64,000 nucleotides of DNA. Origin: Arachidicoccus rhizosphaerae. Lineage in GTDB: Bacteria; Bacteroidota; Bacteroidia; Chitinophagales; Chitinophagaceae. The position numbers were made by a program, and so were the translations under genes. The stretch spans positions 62,001-126,000 of the forward strand of contig NZ_FNQY01000001.1 of the NCBI RefSeq assembly GCF_900107765.1, written 5' to 3'. This document shows positions 1-10,142 of this stretch, piece by piece (the first letter of the stretch is position 1; the number at the start of each line of letters is the position of its first letter). A model generated the notes under the pieces. The model searched no databases. It was given only the letters and a program-made list of their open reading frames with translations, and was not told the origin of the DNA.

Positions 1-49
1 AATATTACCGCTGCCAGCCGCTTTTTTCAACGCCTGTCAGCGTTTACGC

Positions 50-952
50 TTACACCAGATAGGTAACGCCTTCCTGGCTCAGATCGGTATAGGGAAAGAC
101 TTCTCTGGCCTCGGCCTCAAACGCCTCCACATATTTAAACTTACTGCTGAAATGACCCAGCAGCAGATGTCCGGCACTAGCCTTCTCTGCAATCATGGCC
201 GCCTGTCTGGCAGTGGAATGAAACCGGTCTTTTGCCTGCAGTTCAAAATCATCCAGGTAAGTAGACTCATGATAGAGCAAATCCACATTCTGAATATATG
301 GTAAAAAGCTGTCCGTGTATAAGGTATCGGCGCAGTAGGCATAACTGGCATTGTTTTTACCGGGCAGCGTCAGCATCTCATTAGTTAGCAGCCTTCCATC
401 CTTGGTCTGATAGTCAGCTCCCCATTGCAGTTTTTCAAAGTAAGCATGCGGGATCTCATATTCTCTGGTTTTCTGAGGATCGATCTTCCGGGGTGCATGG
501 TTTTCTCTGATCAGAAAACCATAGCATTCTATTCTGTGTTCTACCGGGAAAACCTCTACTTTGTATTTAGCCGTCGTAACCAGCGTTTCTGCTCCACTCA
601 GCGGATGAAAAATAAGTTCATAAGGTAAAACACTGTCGGAGATACTGAGCTGCAGATCGATCAGCTCCTTTAAGGGCGCAGGGGCATACAAATGCAATGG
701 CGTAGCGCGGTTGATCAGGGCCATGGAACTGATCAGGCCTATCAGGCCAAAATAATGATCTCCGTGTAAATGGGAGATAAAGATGCGGGTAATCCGGCTA
801 CGTTTGACAAAGTAGTTTTTAATCTGCAGCTGTGTTCCCTCCCCGCAATCCAGCAGTAAGACTTCACCCGCAATGGTAACAGCCTGTGCGGTCGGGTGCC
901 GGTCATGGGCCGGTACAGCAGAATTGTTTCCTAATATCGTTACGCCAAACAT
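50..952 (-). CDS. rnz: Ribonuclease Z (tRNA 3' processing endonuclease)
   Basis: The protein is a 300-residue metallo-beta-lactamase-fold nuclease. RNase Z removes the 3' trailer of tRNA precursors in the cytoplasm. The zinc motif SHLHGDH is seen with His61, His63, Asp65 and His66, preceded by the family start TILGNNSAVP, and GHFSSKF near the C-terminus supplies a late His. Length is normal for bacterial RNase Z. The ATG start directly precedes the first beta strand. It lies downstream of obg on the same strand with about 110 bases between, so co-transcription is possible. No oddities were seen. Confidence 0.95.
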   Translation of the reverse strand: MFGVTILGNNSAVPAHDRHPTAQAVTIAGEVLLLDCGEGTQLQIKNYFVKRSRITRIFISHLHGDHYFGLIGLISSMALINRATPLHLYAPAPLKELIDLQLSISDSVLPYELIFHPLSGAETLVTTAKYKVEVFPVEHRIECYGFLIRENHAPRKIDPQKTREYEIPHAYFEKLQWGADYQTKDGRLLTNEMLTLPGKNNASYAYCADTLYTDSFLPYIQNVDLLYHESTYLDDFELQAKDRFHSTARQAAMIAEKASAGHLLLGHFSSKFKYVEAFEAEAREVFPYTDLSQEGVTYLV

Positions 953-1064
953 AGTTATTACTTAAATGTTTTTACCCCCCTGGACCTGTAGTACCAAAGA
1001 AAAGTAAACTGATCAGCGGCGGCACCCGGGTTATGGCAAATAGCTCCCTGGTTCGTCCCTGCTA

Positions 1065-2066
1065 TTATTTCTCCGTTTGGTTCAGCTTGGCCCAAAGCTG
1101 ATCTTTCAGCTGCAGGATGCCCTGGCCGGTAACTGAAGAGATAAAGATATGCGGCAGATCTGTCGGAAGCTCTGCTGCAATCTCCGTTTTCAGTTCCTCA
1201 TCCAGCATGTCGGATTTACTGATGGCAATCAGCATGTCTTTTTGCAGGAGTTCCGGATTATACTCTTCCAGTTCATTATACAATACTTTAAACTCTTTGC
1301 CGTGATCCTCACTGTCGGCAGGTATTAAAAACAGCAGGACCGCATTGCGTTCAATATGTCTTAAAAACCGGTGTCCCAGCCCCTTGCCTTCAGATGCGCC
1401 TTCGATGATACCGGGTAAATCTGCCATGCAAAAAGATTTGCCGTCCCGGTACTCCACCATCCCCAGGTTGGGTATTAAAGTGGTAAAGGCATAATTGGCG
1501 ATTTTGGGTTTAGCCGCACTGACAACGGACAGCAAGGTTGATTTTCCCGCATTGGGAAAGCCAACGAGTCCGACGTCAGCCAGGACCTTTAACTCCAATA
1601 GCTTATAGCCTTCCACCCCTTCCTCTCCGGGCTGGGAGTGCTCAGGTACCTGATTGGTAGGTGTGGCAAAATGCTGGTTACCCAGACCGCCACGGCCTCC
1701 TTTCAGCCAGATAATCTCCTGGCCGTCTTCTAAAATCTCTGCTTCGATTTCTCCGGTCAGCTCATCTCTGGCAATCGTGCCCAAAGGCACTTCAATAATC
1801 ACATCTTTCCCAAATTTACCGGTACAGTTATTTTTCATCCCGTTTTCACCATCCTCGGCGACTACGTTTTTAAAATACCGCAGGTGTAAAAGGGTCCATA
1901 ACTGTTTGTTGCCTTTTAGAATTACATGACCTCCCCGGCCTCCGTCACCACCATCAGGGCCCGCCTTGGCATTAAATTTTGTCCGCATAAAATGCGTTAT
2001 GCCTCTGCCGCCCTTGCCACTGTGGCAAAAGACACGGATATAATCAATAAAGTTCTTTTCTGACAT
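1065..2066 (-). CDS. obg: GTPase Obg (ribosome assembly / stress GTPase)
   Basis: This 333-residue GTPase belongs to the Obg/CgtA family that binds the 50S subunit during ribosome assembly. Residues 1-160 form the glycine-rich Obg fold (for example [13 protein letters not shown]). The G domain follows, with G1 GFPNAGKST at 169-177, switch region [21 protein letters not shown]4 SKSD and G5 near SSVTG. It lacks the optional C-terminal OCT domain, as many short Obg proteins do. The ATG start is supported by the conserved N-terminus ([15 protein letters not shown]). The gene diverges from the two-component regulator at 2250 across a 183-base spacer with no promoter I can call confidently. Confidence 0.95.
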   Translation of the reverse strand: MSEKNFIDYIRVFCHSGKGGRGITHFMRTKFNAKAGPDGGDGGRGGHVILKGNKQLWTLLHLRYFKNVVAEDGENGMKNNCTGKFGKDVIIEVPLGTIARDELTGEIEAEILEDGQEIIWLKGGRGGLGNQHFATPTNQVPEHSQPGEEGVEGYKLLELKVLADVGLVGFPNAGKSTLLSVVSAAKPKIANYAFTTLIPNLGMVEYRDGKSFCMADLPGIIEGASEGKGLGHRFLRHIERNAVLLFLIPADSEDHGKEFKVLYNELEEYNPELLQKDMLIAISKSDMLDEELKTEIAAELPTDLPHIFISSVTGQGILQLKDQLWAKLNQTEK

Positions 2067-2249
2067 GAATTCGTCTTTCTCTGTGTTATTAGCAGCGAAG
2101 ATAAATCAAAAATGGCCGTTTTTAGCTTTTAGCGCAGCTTTTAACCGAACCGGTTGCCCGGAGCCGGCGCCGGGAAGGACTAAAGGATTATCAAAAAAAG
2201 AACTATTTTTAACAGCTCCTTTTAATTCAATCCTAAACAAAAATAAAAA

Positions 2250-5200
2250 ATGGTGCTGGCAAGGCGTAAATGGCGTTTTTTACTCACTGGTTGTGTTCTT
2301 CTGGAAAGTATCAGCTGTTTAGCGCTGCAGCGTCAGCTTAGTTTTACGCATCTGGATATCGGAGACGGGCTTATCCATAATCAGGTCAACTGTATTATAA
2401 AAGACACCAAGGGGTTTGTCTGGATGGGCACACCTTCAGGACTGAGTCGTTATGACGGGAAACATTTTATCAGTTTTGGCCATAATAGCAGTGACAGCAC
2501 AACACTGTCGGACAACTACATAGAGGATCTTTTCAATCTGCCGGGAGGCAAACTATGGATCAAATCAAGATCGGTCAGTGATATTTTTGATCCCCGGGAG
2601 ATGACTTTTGCCCATAATGAGAACGCCTTTTTACAAACGCTGGGACTGCCGGCAGGCGTCGTTACCCAGATTAAACAAATCTCAGCCACCAAGTATCTGT
2701 TTATTTATCCGGATAAAGGCGTAGCCATTTATCAGATGCCGGGAGCCCTTAGCCCACTGCCTGAGGTGCAGTGGTTCGGCGCGGCGGCGGGCTTTCTGAC
2801 AGCCGACGCCGCCATAGACAGCAAGGGTAATCTATGGGTCATCTCCCAATCTGGCGTACTGCTGCAATATAATACCGCTACCCGTCACTGGCAGCGGGGT
2901 GGCCGGCTGCCAGCGGGCGCTGCCCGGTCCTTTACTAAAAATGCCGGCCAGGGCACGCAGCCTTACCGCATTTTTTCTGATAGCCGTGGCAGTATCTGGA
3001 TTTATAATGACGGAGTGCCCGGCCCATTATATAATCTGGTGGCGGGAGATTCCACCTTTACTATTTATCAGCAGGGCAGCCTCAGCCGGACCGGGGCCGC
3101 CCTGAACAACAATATTATTAATGCACTGACAGAAGACGACCAGGGCAATATCTGGGTAGGCACCGATCACGGCGGCGTCAATATTATCAATCAGCAAAAA
3201 GGTACCGTGCGTTATCTGATGAATAACCCGGAGAACCAGAAGTCCCTGGCACAGAACTGTGTCTATGATTTATATAAAGACGATAACGGGCTGATCTGGG
3301 TAGGCACCTATAAAAAAGGTATCTGTTATTATAATGAAAGAATGGACCGGTTTCCTTTATATAGCCATGACCCCAATGCCACCCACCCGGACAGAACCCT
3401 TCCCTATGAAGATGTTAACCGGTTTCAGGAAGACGAGCTCGGCAACCTATGGATCGGCACCAACGGCGGCGGCCTGATTTATTACAACAGAAAGGACTCT
3501 ACCTTTACCCGTTATACCCATAACCCTGCTGACCCGGCAAGCCTCTGTGCGGATGTGATTGTAGGTCTTTGTTATGACAGTCACCACCGGCTCTGGATTG
3601 GTACCTATTACGGTGGCCTGGATCTTTTTGAAAACGGTCATTTTACCCATTTCAGGCACCAGATGGGAGAGCCGGAAAGTTTAAGCGATGACAGGGTCTG
3701 GGATATTGTGGAAGATAAAAACGGCGGTATCTGGATTGCCACCCTGGGCGGCGGTTTACAAAAGCTGGATCCCGTCACCGGAAAGTTCACGACTTATGCG
3801 CCCGGTAAGCCAGGGCTTGACGGCATAAAATATGTGCTGATCATGGATCAGCTCAAAAACGGAGACCTCTGGGCCGGGACAGCCGCAGGCATAGACATCT
3901 ATCCGGCGGGCAGCCTGACAGCCACGCATCTGGGCAGTACTCCCAGGGACAAACATACCCTTAGCAACGATAACATCAACGCTATATATGAAGATGAGAA
4001 AGGTTATGTCTGGGTGGGCACCAGAGAAGGACTTAACTGCGTGGATCCGGCCACCCGGCAAATCAGAAGATATACCACCAGGGACGGACTTCCGGACAAT
4101 ACGGTGTTGACCATTTTAGAGGATAAAAACGGCTATTTATGGATGAGCAGCCCCAGCGGGCTGATCCGTTTTGACCCGCCCGATTCCTTTAATGACAGCA
4201 TAAGACCTTCCGCTTTTCGTAAATTTGATGAATCCGACGGGTTGCAGGGACGGGAATTCAATGAAAAATCTGCTTTTAAAACCAGGTCCGGCTTATTGAT
4301 TTTTGGGGGTGCCGGCGGCTTTAATCTGTTTAACCCGGACTCTGTGAGTATTGATTATCATACGGCACCCATTGTCTTTACAGAACTGCAGATCGGCGGC
4401 AAGCCTGCTGCCATAGCAGAGAAATACGGTGGCCGGGTGATTTTATATCAGGCCGCTTCCTGGACCAGTCATTTGACACTACCTTACGGTGCCAGTGATT
4501 TCTCTTTATCTTTTATGGCGCTCGGCTATGGTCATTCACCCCGTATTAAATACGCTTACCGGCTAAAAGGCTTTAACGACGAGTGGATATTAATTGAAAA
4601 GAGTGCGGACAACAGGGCCACCTATACCAACCTGAACCCGGGGGATTATACGCTGGAAGTCAGAAGCTGCAATCAGGACGGCATCTGGAATAAGGTTCCG
4701 GCCACCATGCAGCTCAGCATCCTTCCTCCCTACTGGAAGACCTCCTGGGCTTACCTGATTTATCTGCTGGCACTGGCAGCGCTGTTATATCTGGCCAGAA
4801 GCATCCTGCTCTATAGGGCAAGGATGCGTTTTGAACTGGAGCAGCAGCGCCAGCAGGCCAGCCACACCCATGATATGGATATGCTGAAAATCAGGTTTCT
4901 GACCAATATCAGCCATGAGTTCAGAACACCTTTGAGTTTGATACTGGCGCCCCTGGATAAAATCATGACCGAGGTAAGGGAACCCGGGCTTAAAAACCAG
5001 CTGGATATGGTGCGCCGTAATGCCAAAAGGCTGCTGCACCTGGTCAGCCAGTTACTGGATTTTCGTAAAATGGAGGTCCAGGAGATACAACTCCACCCAA
5101 GGACGGGAGATATTGTGGACTTCGTAAAAGAGACCGCCATCTCTTTTACCGATATCGCCGAAAAGAAAAATATTGACTTTACGATTATCAGTGAAATCCA

Positions 5201-6647
5201 GGACCTGAAAGCCCGTTTTGATCCGGACAAGCTGGAAAGGATCTTATTTAACCTGCTATCCAACGCTTTTAAATTTACCCAGGAAAAAGGGAAAATAACT
5301 CTTTTGATGACCCAAGCATCTCCCCCTGCAGATCCTGCCCGGCCGGAAGGAGCGGGTCCCTGCGACTGGCTTAAAATAAGCATTACCGATAATGGCATCG
5401 GGATCCCGGAAGATAAGCTCCATCAGATATTTGAGCGTTTTTTCCAGCATGACCTACCCTATCAGATGGTGAACGCCGGCAGCGGCATCGGTCTATCCAT
5501 AACCCAGGAATTTGTCCGGCTGCATGGCGGTAAAATAGAGGTTTCCAGCAAAGAAGGGCAGGGCAGCTGTTTTACGGTGTGGCTGCCATTATTAAGCGCC
5601 GCAGATCAGGCCGAAAAGACACCGCAACCCGCCACTCTCACCACCACGGCTTTAACAGCCGCAGATCAAGAGAGCATCCACACTGCTGCCACAGACCCTG
5701 TGAGTTTGCCACAAAGAAAGGAGCAAACAGCCGCAAATGCCGCAGCCGACCGGATAAAGGAATCGAAAACGGAAAAAATACATATTGAAGCCCTGAGCGC
5801 CGACAGATCTTCTGAGCTGCCCCGGGAGACATTCAGGCTGGATGGCCGCAAAAAAACGATCCTGCTGGTCGAGGATCATGAAGATTTCAGGTTTTACCTG
5901 AAAGACAACCTGAGTGTGCAGTTTAATATTCTGGAAGCTTCTAACGGTCAAAAAGGCTGGGAACGCTGTTTACAGTCCAGGCCCGACCTGGTCGTCAGTG
6001 ATATAATGATGGAGGAACTGGACGGACTGCAGCTCTGCCGTAAGATTAAAAAGGATCCCAGAACAGCTGCCATCCCGGTCATCCTGTTATCAGCCAAAGC
6101 CAGCCAGGAGCAGCAGGTGGAGGGGCTTAAACAAGGGGCGAACGACTACATGACCAAGCCTTTTAATTTTGAGGTGCTGCAGGCAAGAATCCTTAATTTA
6201 TTGCAACAAGCCAAGCAGACCAGAAAAGAGACACCGGCCAAAATAGATATCCAGCCCACACACTCAGCGATAGATAGCCAGCAGGAGCAGTTCCTGCAGG
6301 CAGCAAAACAGGCCGTTGAAGCGTCCATGGAAGACAGCGACTTCTCCGTAGAACACTTAAGTCAGGCCCTGTTTGTCAGCCGGGTAACCTTATATAAAAA
6401 GCTGGTCGCCATTACCGGCAAAACGCCTATTGAGTTTATCCGGACCCTCAGAATCAAAAAGGCAGCCGAGTTCCTGCAAAAAGGCATGAATGTGGCCCAG
6501 GCCGCCTATGAAGTCGGATACAACAATCCTAAAAACTTCACCAAGCACTTTAAACAGGAATTCGGGATTTTACCTTCCGAGTACAGTAAAAACCAAAAGT
6601 TAAGCGACCTGCTGAGCTCCGGCGATAAAACGAGTCCGCAAGACTAA
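2250..6647 (+). CDS. Hybrid two-component system regulator (HTCS) of the polysaccharide locus
   Basis: This 1465-residue one-protein signalling system senses glycan fragments in the periplasm and activates the adjacent locus. A short N-terminal signal/anchor is followed by many propeller repeats (for example NIWVGTDHGGV, NLWIGTNGGGL, YVWVGTREGL) to about residue 700, then a Y_Y_Y domain near 745-820. A transmembrane helix spans about 833-855. The histidine kinase phospho-acceptor is His889 in NISHEFRTPLS. The ATPase boxes include NLLSNAFKF, DNGIGIP and GSGIGLS. The receiver phospho-acceptor is Asp1251 in VVSDIMM, with Lys in MTKPF, and an AraC-type helix-turn-helix occupies about 1373-1455. 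An Ala/Thr-rich linker of roughly 85 residues separates kinase and receiver. The GH31 and SusC/D genes lie directly downstream, which fits a cognate regulator. Confidence 0.96.
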   Translation: MVLARRKWRFLLTGCVLLESISCLALQRQLSFTHLDIGDGLIHNQVNCIIKDTKGFVWMGTPSGLSRYDGKHFISFGHNSSDSTTLSDNYIEDLFNLPGGKLWIKSRSVSDIFDPREMTFAHNENAFLQTLGLPAGVVTQIKQISATKYLFIYPDKGVAIYQMPGALSPLPEVQWFGAAAGFLTADAAIDSKGNLWVISQSGVLLQYNTATRHWQRGGRLPAGAARSFTKNAGQGTQPYRIFSDSRGSIWIYNDGVPGPLYNLVAGDSTFTIYQQGSLSRTGAALNNNIINALTEDDQGNIWVGTDHGGVNIINQQKGTVRYLMNNPENQKSLAQNCVYDLYKDDNGLIWVGTYKKGICYYNERMDRFPLYSHDPNATHPDRTLPYEDVNRFQEDELGNLWIGTNGGGLIYYNRKDSTFTRYTHNPADPASLCADVIVGLCYDSHHRLWIGTYYGGLDLFENGHFTHFRHQMGEPESLSDDRVWDIVEDKNGGIWIATLGGGLQKLDPVTGKFTTYAPGKPGLDGIKYVLIMDQLKNGDLWAGTAAGIDIYPAGSLTATHLGSTPRDKHTLSNDNINAIYEDEKGYVWVGTREGLNCVDPATRQIRRYTTRDGLPDNTVLTILEDKNGYLWMSSPSGLIRFDPPDSFNDSIRPSAFRKFDESDGLQGREFNEKSAFKTRSGLLIFGGAGGFNLFNPDSVSIDYHTAPIVFTELQIGGKPAAIAEKYGGRVILYQAASWTSHLTLPYGASDFSLSFMALGYGHSPRIKYAYRLKGFNDEWILIEKSADNRATYTNLNPGDYTLEVRSCNQDGIWNKVPATMQLSILPPYWKTSWAYLIYLLALAALLYLARSILLYRARMRFELEQQRQQASHTHDMDMLKIRFLTNISHEFRTPLSLILAPLDKIMTEVREPGLKNQLDMVRRNAKRLLHLVSQLLDFRKMEVQEIQLHPRTGDIVDFVKETAISFTDIAEKKNIDFTIISEIQDLKARFDPDKLERILFNLLSNAFKFTQEKGKITLLMTQASPPADPARPEGAGPCDWLKISITDNGIGIPEDKLHQIFERFFQHDLPYQMVNAGSGIGLSITQEFVRLHGGKIEVSSKEGQGSCFTVWLPLLSAADQAEKTPQPATLTTTALTAADQESIHTAATDPVSLPQRKEQTAANAAADRIKESKTEKIHIEALSADRSSELPRETFRLDGRKKTILLVEDHEDFRFYLKDNLSVQFNILEASNGQKGWERCLQSRPDLVVSDIMMEELDGLQLCRKIKKDPRTAAIPVILLSAKASQEQQVEGLKQGANDYMTKPFNFEVLQARILNLLQQAKQTRKETPAKIDIQPTHSAIDSQQEQFLQAAKQAVEASMEDSDFSVEHLSQALFVSRVTLYKKLVAITGKTPIEFIRTLRIKKAAEFLQKGMNVAQAAYEVGYNNPKNFTKHFKQEFGILPSEYSKNQKLSDLLSSGDKTSPQD

Positions 6648-6672
6648 TCCCGCCTGGTCACAAATATGGTCG

Positions 6673-6724
6673 GGAGCCCTCAGATACCGTCTTTTTTGTT
6701 GTATCTGAAGGCTCCTGTTTTTTT
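6673..6724 (+). terminator. Intrinsic terminator after the HTCS gene
   Basis: Inverted arms GGAGCC-C-TCAGATAC (6673-6687) and GTATCTGA-A-GGCTCC (6701-6715) pair with one mismatch around a 13-base loop, followed by TGTTTTTTT. It ends 77 bases after the HTCS stop. This separates regulator transcription from the GH31-SusCD unit. The rest of the 435-base gap (6648-7082) shows no gene, and the short reading frame across the hairpin is not credible. Confidence 0.85.
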
Positions 6725-6982
6725 ATGCAACCGGAATATCTATGCCGGCCTTCCTTTTTTCGGGGACCCGCCCCCCTTTTCTCTGCTTATAACGCTGATG
6801 GCCTTAACCTCAGCTTTGCATATGCTCCGCACTCTTAACAAAAGATTTAACCCCTATGACTATCCTTAAAATCTGCTGATTCTGGGGTAAAATTCCACCG
6901 GTTAACAAAAAAGACCCCTTAAAGCAACAATACACACCTCTTACTTTACAAAAGAGACCCCTATTGCGAACGCAGAAACCGA

Positions 6983-7010
6983 TTGTTAGTCTTTGTTAAG
7001 GATAGCTTTG
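6983..7010 (+). promoter_or_regulatory. Possible Bacteroidota-type promoter for the GH31-SusCD unit
   Basis: TAGCTTTG at 7003-7010 matches the -7 consensus TAnnTTTG, with TTG at 6983-6985 as a possible -33 element. The spacing is 17 bases, slightly shorter than the usual 19-20. It lies 72 bases upstream of the GH31 start. An HTCS binding site is expected just upstream but no clear repeat was found. Confidence 0.35.
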
Positions 7011-7082
7011 GAATGTTAATAGAAATTTAATATACAGCCCTTTAAAACGGCTTTCATCATTATCCTAACAATCTTATAAAGC

Positions 7083-10004
7083 ATGCGAGGCAACTTATCC
7101 TTAAAAAAGAAGAAAAACGGGAAGCTTACCTGGAAAACAGCCCTGGGGCTGATGGCCATGGCCACCTTCAGTTATTGCAGTGGCCAGGTAACCGCCCAAA
7201 ACCTTCACCCCACCTATACCAAAATCCAGAACGGGATTATCCTTCCCATTCATCAGGCAAATAACGGCGCTCAGTTTCTTAAACTCCAGTTTGTAAGCCC
7301 TGACATCCTGCATGTGATGGCAAAACCTGATACCAATTTTGCCCTTCACAACTCCATTATGACCCTAAGTCAGCCCCTTAAACCGGTTGAATTTCAGATC
7401 AGCCATCAAAAAGGCGGCAGGCTGCTGCTTTTAAAATCCACGCAACTGCAGGCTACGGTAGATCTTGTAACAGGCCAGATCAGATACCTGGACAAAGACG
7501 GAAAAACTTTACTGGAAGAAACCAGTAAGGATGCCCGCAGTCTTGATCCCGTTGCCATCGGTGAGCCCGGATACTACAGCGTGGTTCAGCAGTTTAATAA
7601 TTTACAAAATGCACCCTTATATGGCCTGGGCGGCAACCAGCTGGGTTATACCGATATGCGGGGCAAGGACCTGGAGATGATTCAGTACAACTCCAATGTC
7701 TTTAACCCCTTACTTGTCAGTACCGGCCATTTTGGTATATTCTGGAATAATACGTCTATTACGTATTATGGCCATCCGGAGCAGTTCCGGTTTTTAGAAA
7801 GCCTGCAGCTCTTTGATAAAAACGGCAAGGCCGGAGGCCTCACCGCTACCTATATATCTGACAGCAGCCGTCCCCGTGAATCCTTTAGCCGCAGGGAATC
7901 CTCCATTGGTTATCAGTTTGCCAAGGACACGGCAGCCTTACCGGAGGCCTTTGTCATGAATACGAAATCCAAGGTCATCTGGGAAGGTCAGATCAGCAGC
8001 AGTGAGCCCAAAGCCGTCCATGACTTTATTTTAAAATTCGGCGGGTATATTAAAGTATGGCTGGACAACAAACAGGTGGCAGACTGGTGGCGTCAGGCCT
8101 GGAATCCCGCAGAAGTGCCTTTCCAGCTGGAAATGGAACCCGATAAAAAATACAATATAAAAGTCGTCTGGAGTCCGGACGGCGCGGCTTCTTTTGCCGC
8201 CATCCGGCAAAAGAAGGCTGCCCATGATACAGACCGTCAGATTCGCTTCCATTCTGAGGCCGGCAAACAAATCGATTACTTTGTGCTGACCGGTCAGAAC
8301 ATCGATAGCCTGATCAGCGGCTACCGGTTACTGACCGGGCGTGCGCCGCTGATGCCTAAATGGGCCTATGGCTTCTGGCAGAGCAAAGAGCACTACAACA
8401 GCCAGCAGGAGATCCTGGAAACGGCAGCCGAGTTCAGAAAAAGACAAATCCCCATCGACAATATCGTGCAGGACTGGTATTACTGGAAAAAAGATGACTG
8501 GGGCTCGCAGCGCTTTGACGCGGACCGCTATCCCGATCCGGCCAAAATGATCAGCGAACTGCATCAAACCTATAATCTGCATTTCATGATATCCGTCTGG
8601 CCTAAATTCTATCAGGGCAGCAGATATTTTAAAACCTTCTGGGACCATAACTGGTTATATAAACAAAATGTCAATGAAAACAGACAAGACTGGATGGGTT
8701 ATGTCTCTACCTTCTACGATGCCTTTAACCCCGAAGCCGGCAAGGCCTTCTGGGATATCGTCCGGGACAATATCTATAGCAAGGGAGTAGACGCCTGGTG
8801 GCTGGATGCCACCGAGCCCGACATAGTAGATAATATTACCAATGAGCGGCGCATGGAACTGATGACTCCTACCTACAGTGGAGCGCCGCAAATTAACTTC
8901 AATGCCTTCGCTCTGGCCCAGGATAAAACCTTCTACACGGAGCAAAGAAAGGCAGATCCTAATAAAAGGGTCTTTATTTTAACCCGCTCCGCCACCGGCG
9001 GTGCCCAGCACTATGCAGCCTCCACCTGGAGTGGGGACATAGGCGCCACCTGGCAGGAGATGCACCGCCAGATTGCCACAGGAATCAGCTTTTCCATGAC
9101 GGGCATTCCTTACTGGAGTATGGATATAGGCGGATTTGCCGTGGAAAGCAAATACCAGCATCTAACTCCTGCCTTAAAAGCAGCCTGGCAGGAGCTGCAG
9201 ACCCGGTGGTTCCAGTTCGGCACTTTTAGTCCGATCTTCCGCTCACACGGACAGGCCCCGGCAAGAGAGATGTTCCATACTGCCAGTAAGGGCGAACCGG
9301 CTTATCAGTCCATGCGCTATTACGACCAGCTCAGATACCGGCTAATGCCTTATATCTATAGCCTGGGCGCGGCTACCTATTTTAAAGATTATACCCTGAT
9401 GCGGGGACTGGCCATGGACTTCTCTTATGATCCTACGGCCACCGAAATTTCTGATGCCTTTATGTTCGGCCCGGCCCTGCTGATTGAACCGGTCACGACT
9501 GCCGGCGCCACCACCAAAAAGGTCTACCTACCGAAACCCGAAAAGGGAGCCGGCAACTGGTATTGCCTCTATGACGGCAAAAGCTTTAAGGGCGGTCAGT
9601 CCATCACTGCTGAGGCCCCTTATGAACGGATGCCGGTTTTTGTTCCTGCCGGCACTATTTTACCCTTAGGTCCTGTTACGCAGCACACGACGCCGCTCAG
9701 TGATTCTCTGGATCTGTATATCTACCAGGGTAGTGACGGTCATTTTACCCTCTACCAGGATCAGGGCACGACCTACGACTATGAAAAGGGCGACTTCCAG
9801 AAAATAGCCATGCATTACGAAGACCAATCAGGGCGGTTATTGATCGACAGCGCTACCGGCAGCTATACAGGTCCCGGCAGCGGCCCTAAGACCTTCCTTA
9901 TCCATCTGGTCTCCCCACAAAACCCGGTCGGTATTGACAGTAAATCTCCCGCAACAAAAGTGGTCCGCTACCAGGGTCAGGCCCTCGAGTTGCAGCTCCG
10001 GTAA
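7083..10004 (+). CDS. Glycoside hydrolase family 31, alpha-xylosidase-like, with PA14 insert
   Basis: This 973-residue secreted retaining glycosidase has a Lys-rich n-region and hydrophobic core ending near VTAQ (residue 40). The N-terminal galactose-mutarotase-like domain contains YGLGGNQLGYTDMRG. Around residues 295-385 a PA14-like insert is visible (FGGYIKVWLDNKQV), as in the xyloglucan alpha-xylosidase BoGH31A of Bacteroides ovatus. The nucleophile is Asp575 in WWLDATEPD and the acid/base is Asp652 in STWSGDIGATW. The 77-residue separation agrees with that family. From this resemblance I infer release of alpha-xylose from xyloglucan oligosaccharides, but an alpha-glucosidase cannot be excluded. 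It precedes SusC by 138 bases. That spacer is AT-rich with three short ATCCAAT repeats. Confidence 0.92.
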   Translation: MRGNLSLKKKKNGKLTWKTALGLMAMATFSYCSGQVTAQNLHPTYTKIQNGIILPIHQANNGAQFLKLQFVSPDILHVMAKPDTNFALHNSIMTLSQPLKPVEFQISHQKGGRLLLLKSTQLQATVDLVTGQIRYLDKDGKTLLEETSKDARSLDPVAIGEPGYYSVVQQFNNLQNAPLYGLGGNQLGYTDMRGKDLEMIQYNSNVFNPLLVSTGHFGIFWNNTSITYYGHPEQFRFLESLQLFDKNGKAGGLTATYISDSSRPRESFSRRESSIGYQFAKDTAALPEAFVMNTKSKVIWEGQISSSEPKAVHDFILKFGGYIKVWLDNKQVADWWRQAWNPAEVPFQLEMEPDKKYNIKVVWSPDGAASFAAIRQKKAAHDTDRQIRFHSEAGKQIDYFVLTGQNIDSLISGYRLLTGRAPLMPKWAYGFWQSKEHYNSQQEILETAAEFRKRQIPIDNIVQDWYYWKKDDWGSQRFDADRYPDPAKMISELHQTYNLHFMISVWPKFYQGSRYFKTFWDHNWLYKQNVNENRQDWMGYVSTFYDAFNPEAGKAFWDIVRDNIYSKGVDAWWLDATEPDIVDNITNERRMELMTPTYSGAPQINFNAFALAQDKTFYTEQRKADPNKRVFILTRSATGGAQHYAASTWSGDIGATWQEMHRQIATGISFSMTGIPYWSMDIGGFAVESKYQHLTPALKAAWQELQTRWFQFGTFSPIFRSHGQAPAREMFHTASKGEPAYQSMRYYDQLRYRLMPYIYSLGAATYFKDYTLMRGLAMDFSYDPTATEISDAFMFGPALLIEPVTTAGATTKKVYLPKPEKGAGNWYCLYDGKSFKGGQSITAEAPYERMPVFVPAGTILPLGPVTQHTTPLSDSLDLYIYQGSDGHFTLYQDQGTTYDYEKGDFQKIAMHYEDQSGRLLIDSATGSYTGPGSGPKTFLIHLVSPQNPVGIDSKSPATKVVRYQGQALELQLR

Positions 10005-10142
10005 AATTTAAATCACCCTTTTTGATCCATAAAACAACGAGCTACACACCCACCTTATTTCCACCCACTCATCCAATCCATTAAAAAAGCGAAAACTATC
10101 ATTAATCCAATCAATTATCCAATTATTAAAAGCGATTCAATT

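Noticed and set aside
4811-5398. A 195-codon antisense frame in the HTCS kinase region
   Set aside because: It is Ser/Leu-rich noise opposite a conserved histidine kinase.
6666-6869. A 67-codon frame after the HTCS gene
   Set aside because: It runs straight through a clear terminator hairpin and resembles no protein.
10071-10123. Three ATCCAAT direct repeats before SusC
   Set aside because: They are short, unevenly spaced (34 and 12 bases) and lie in AT-rich leader DNA, so chance is likely.
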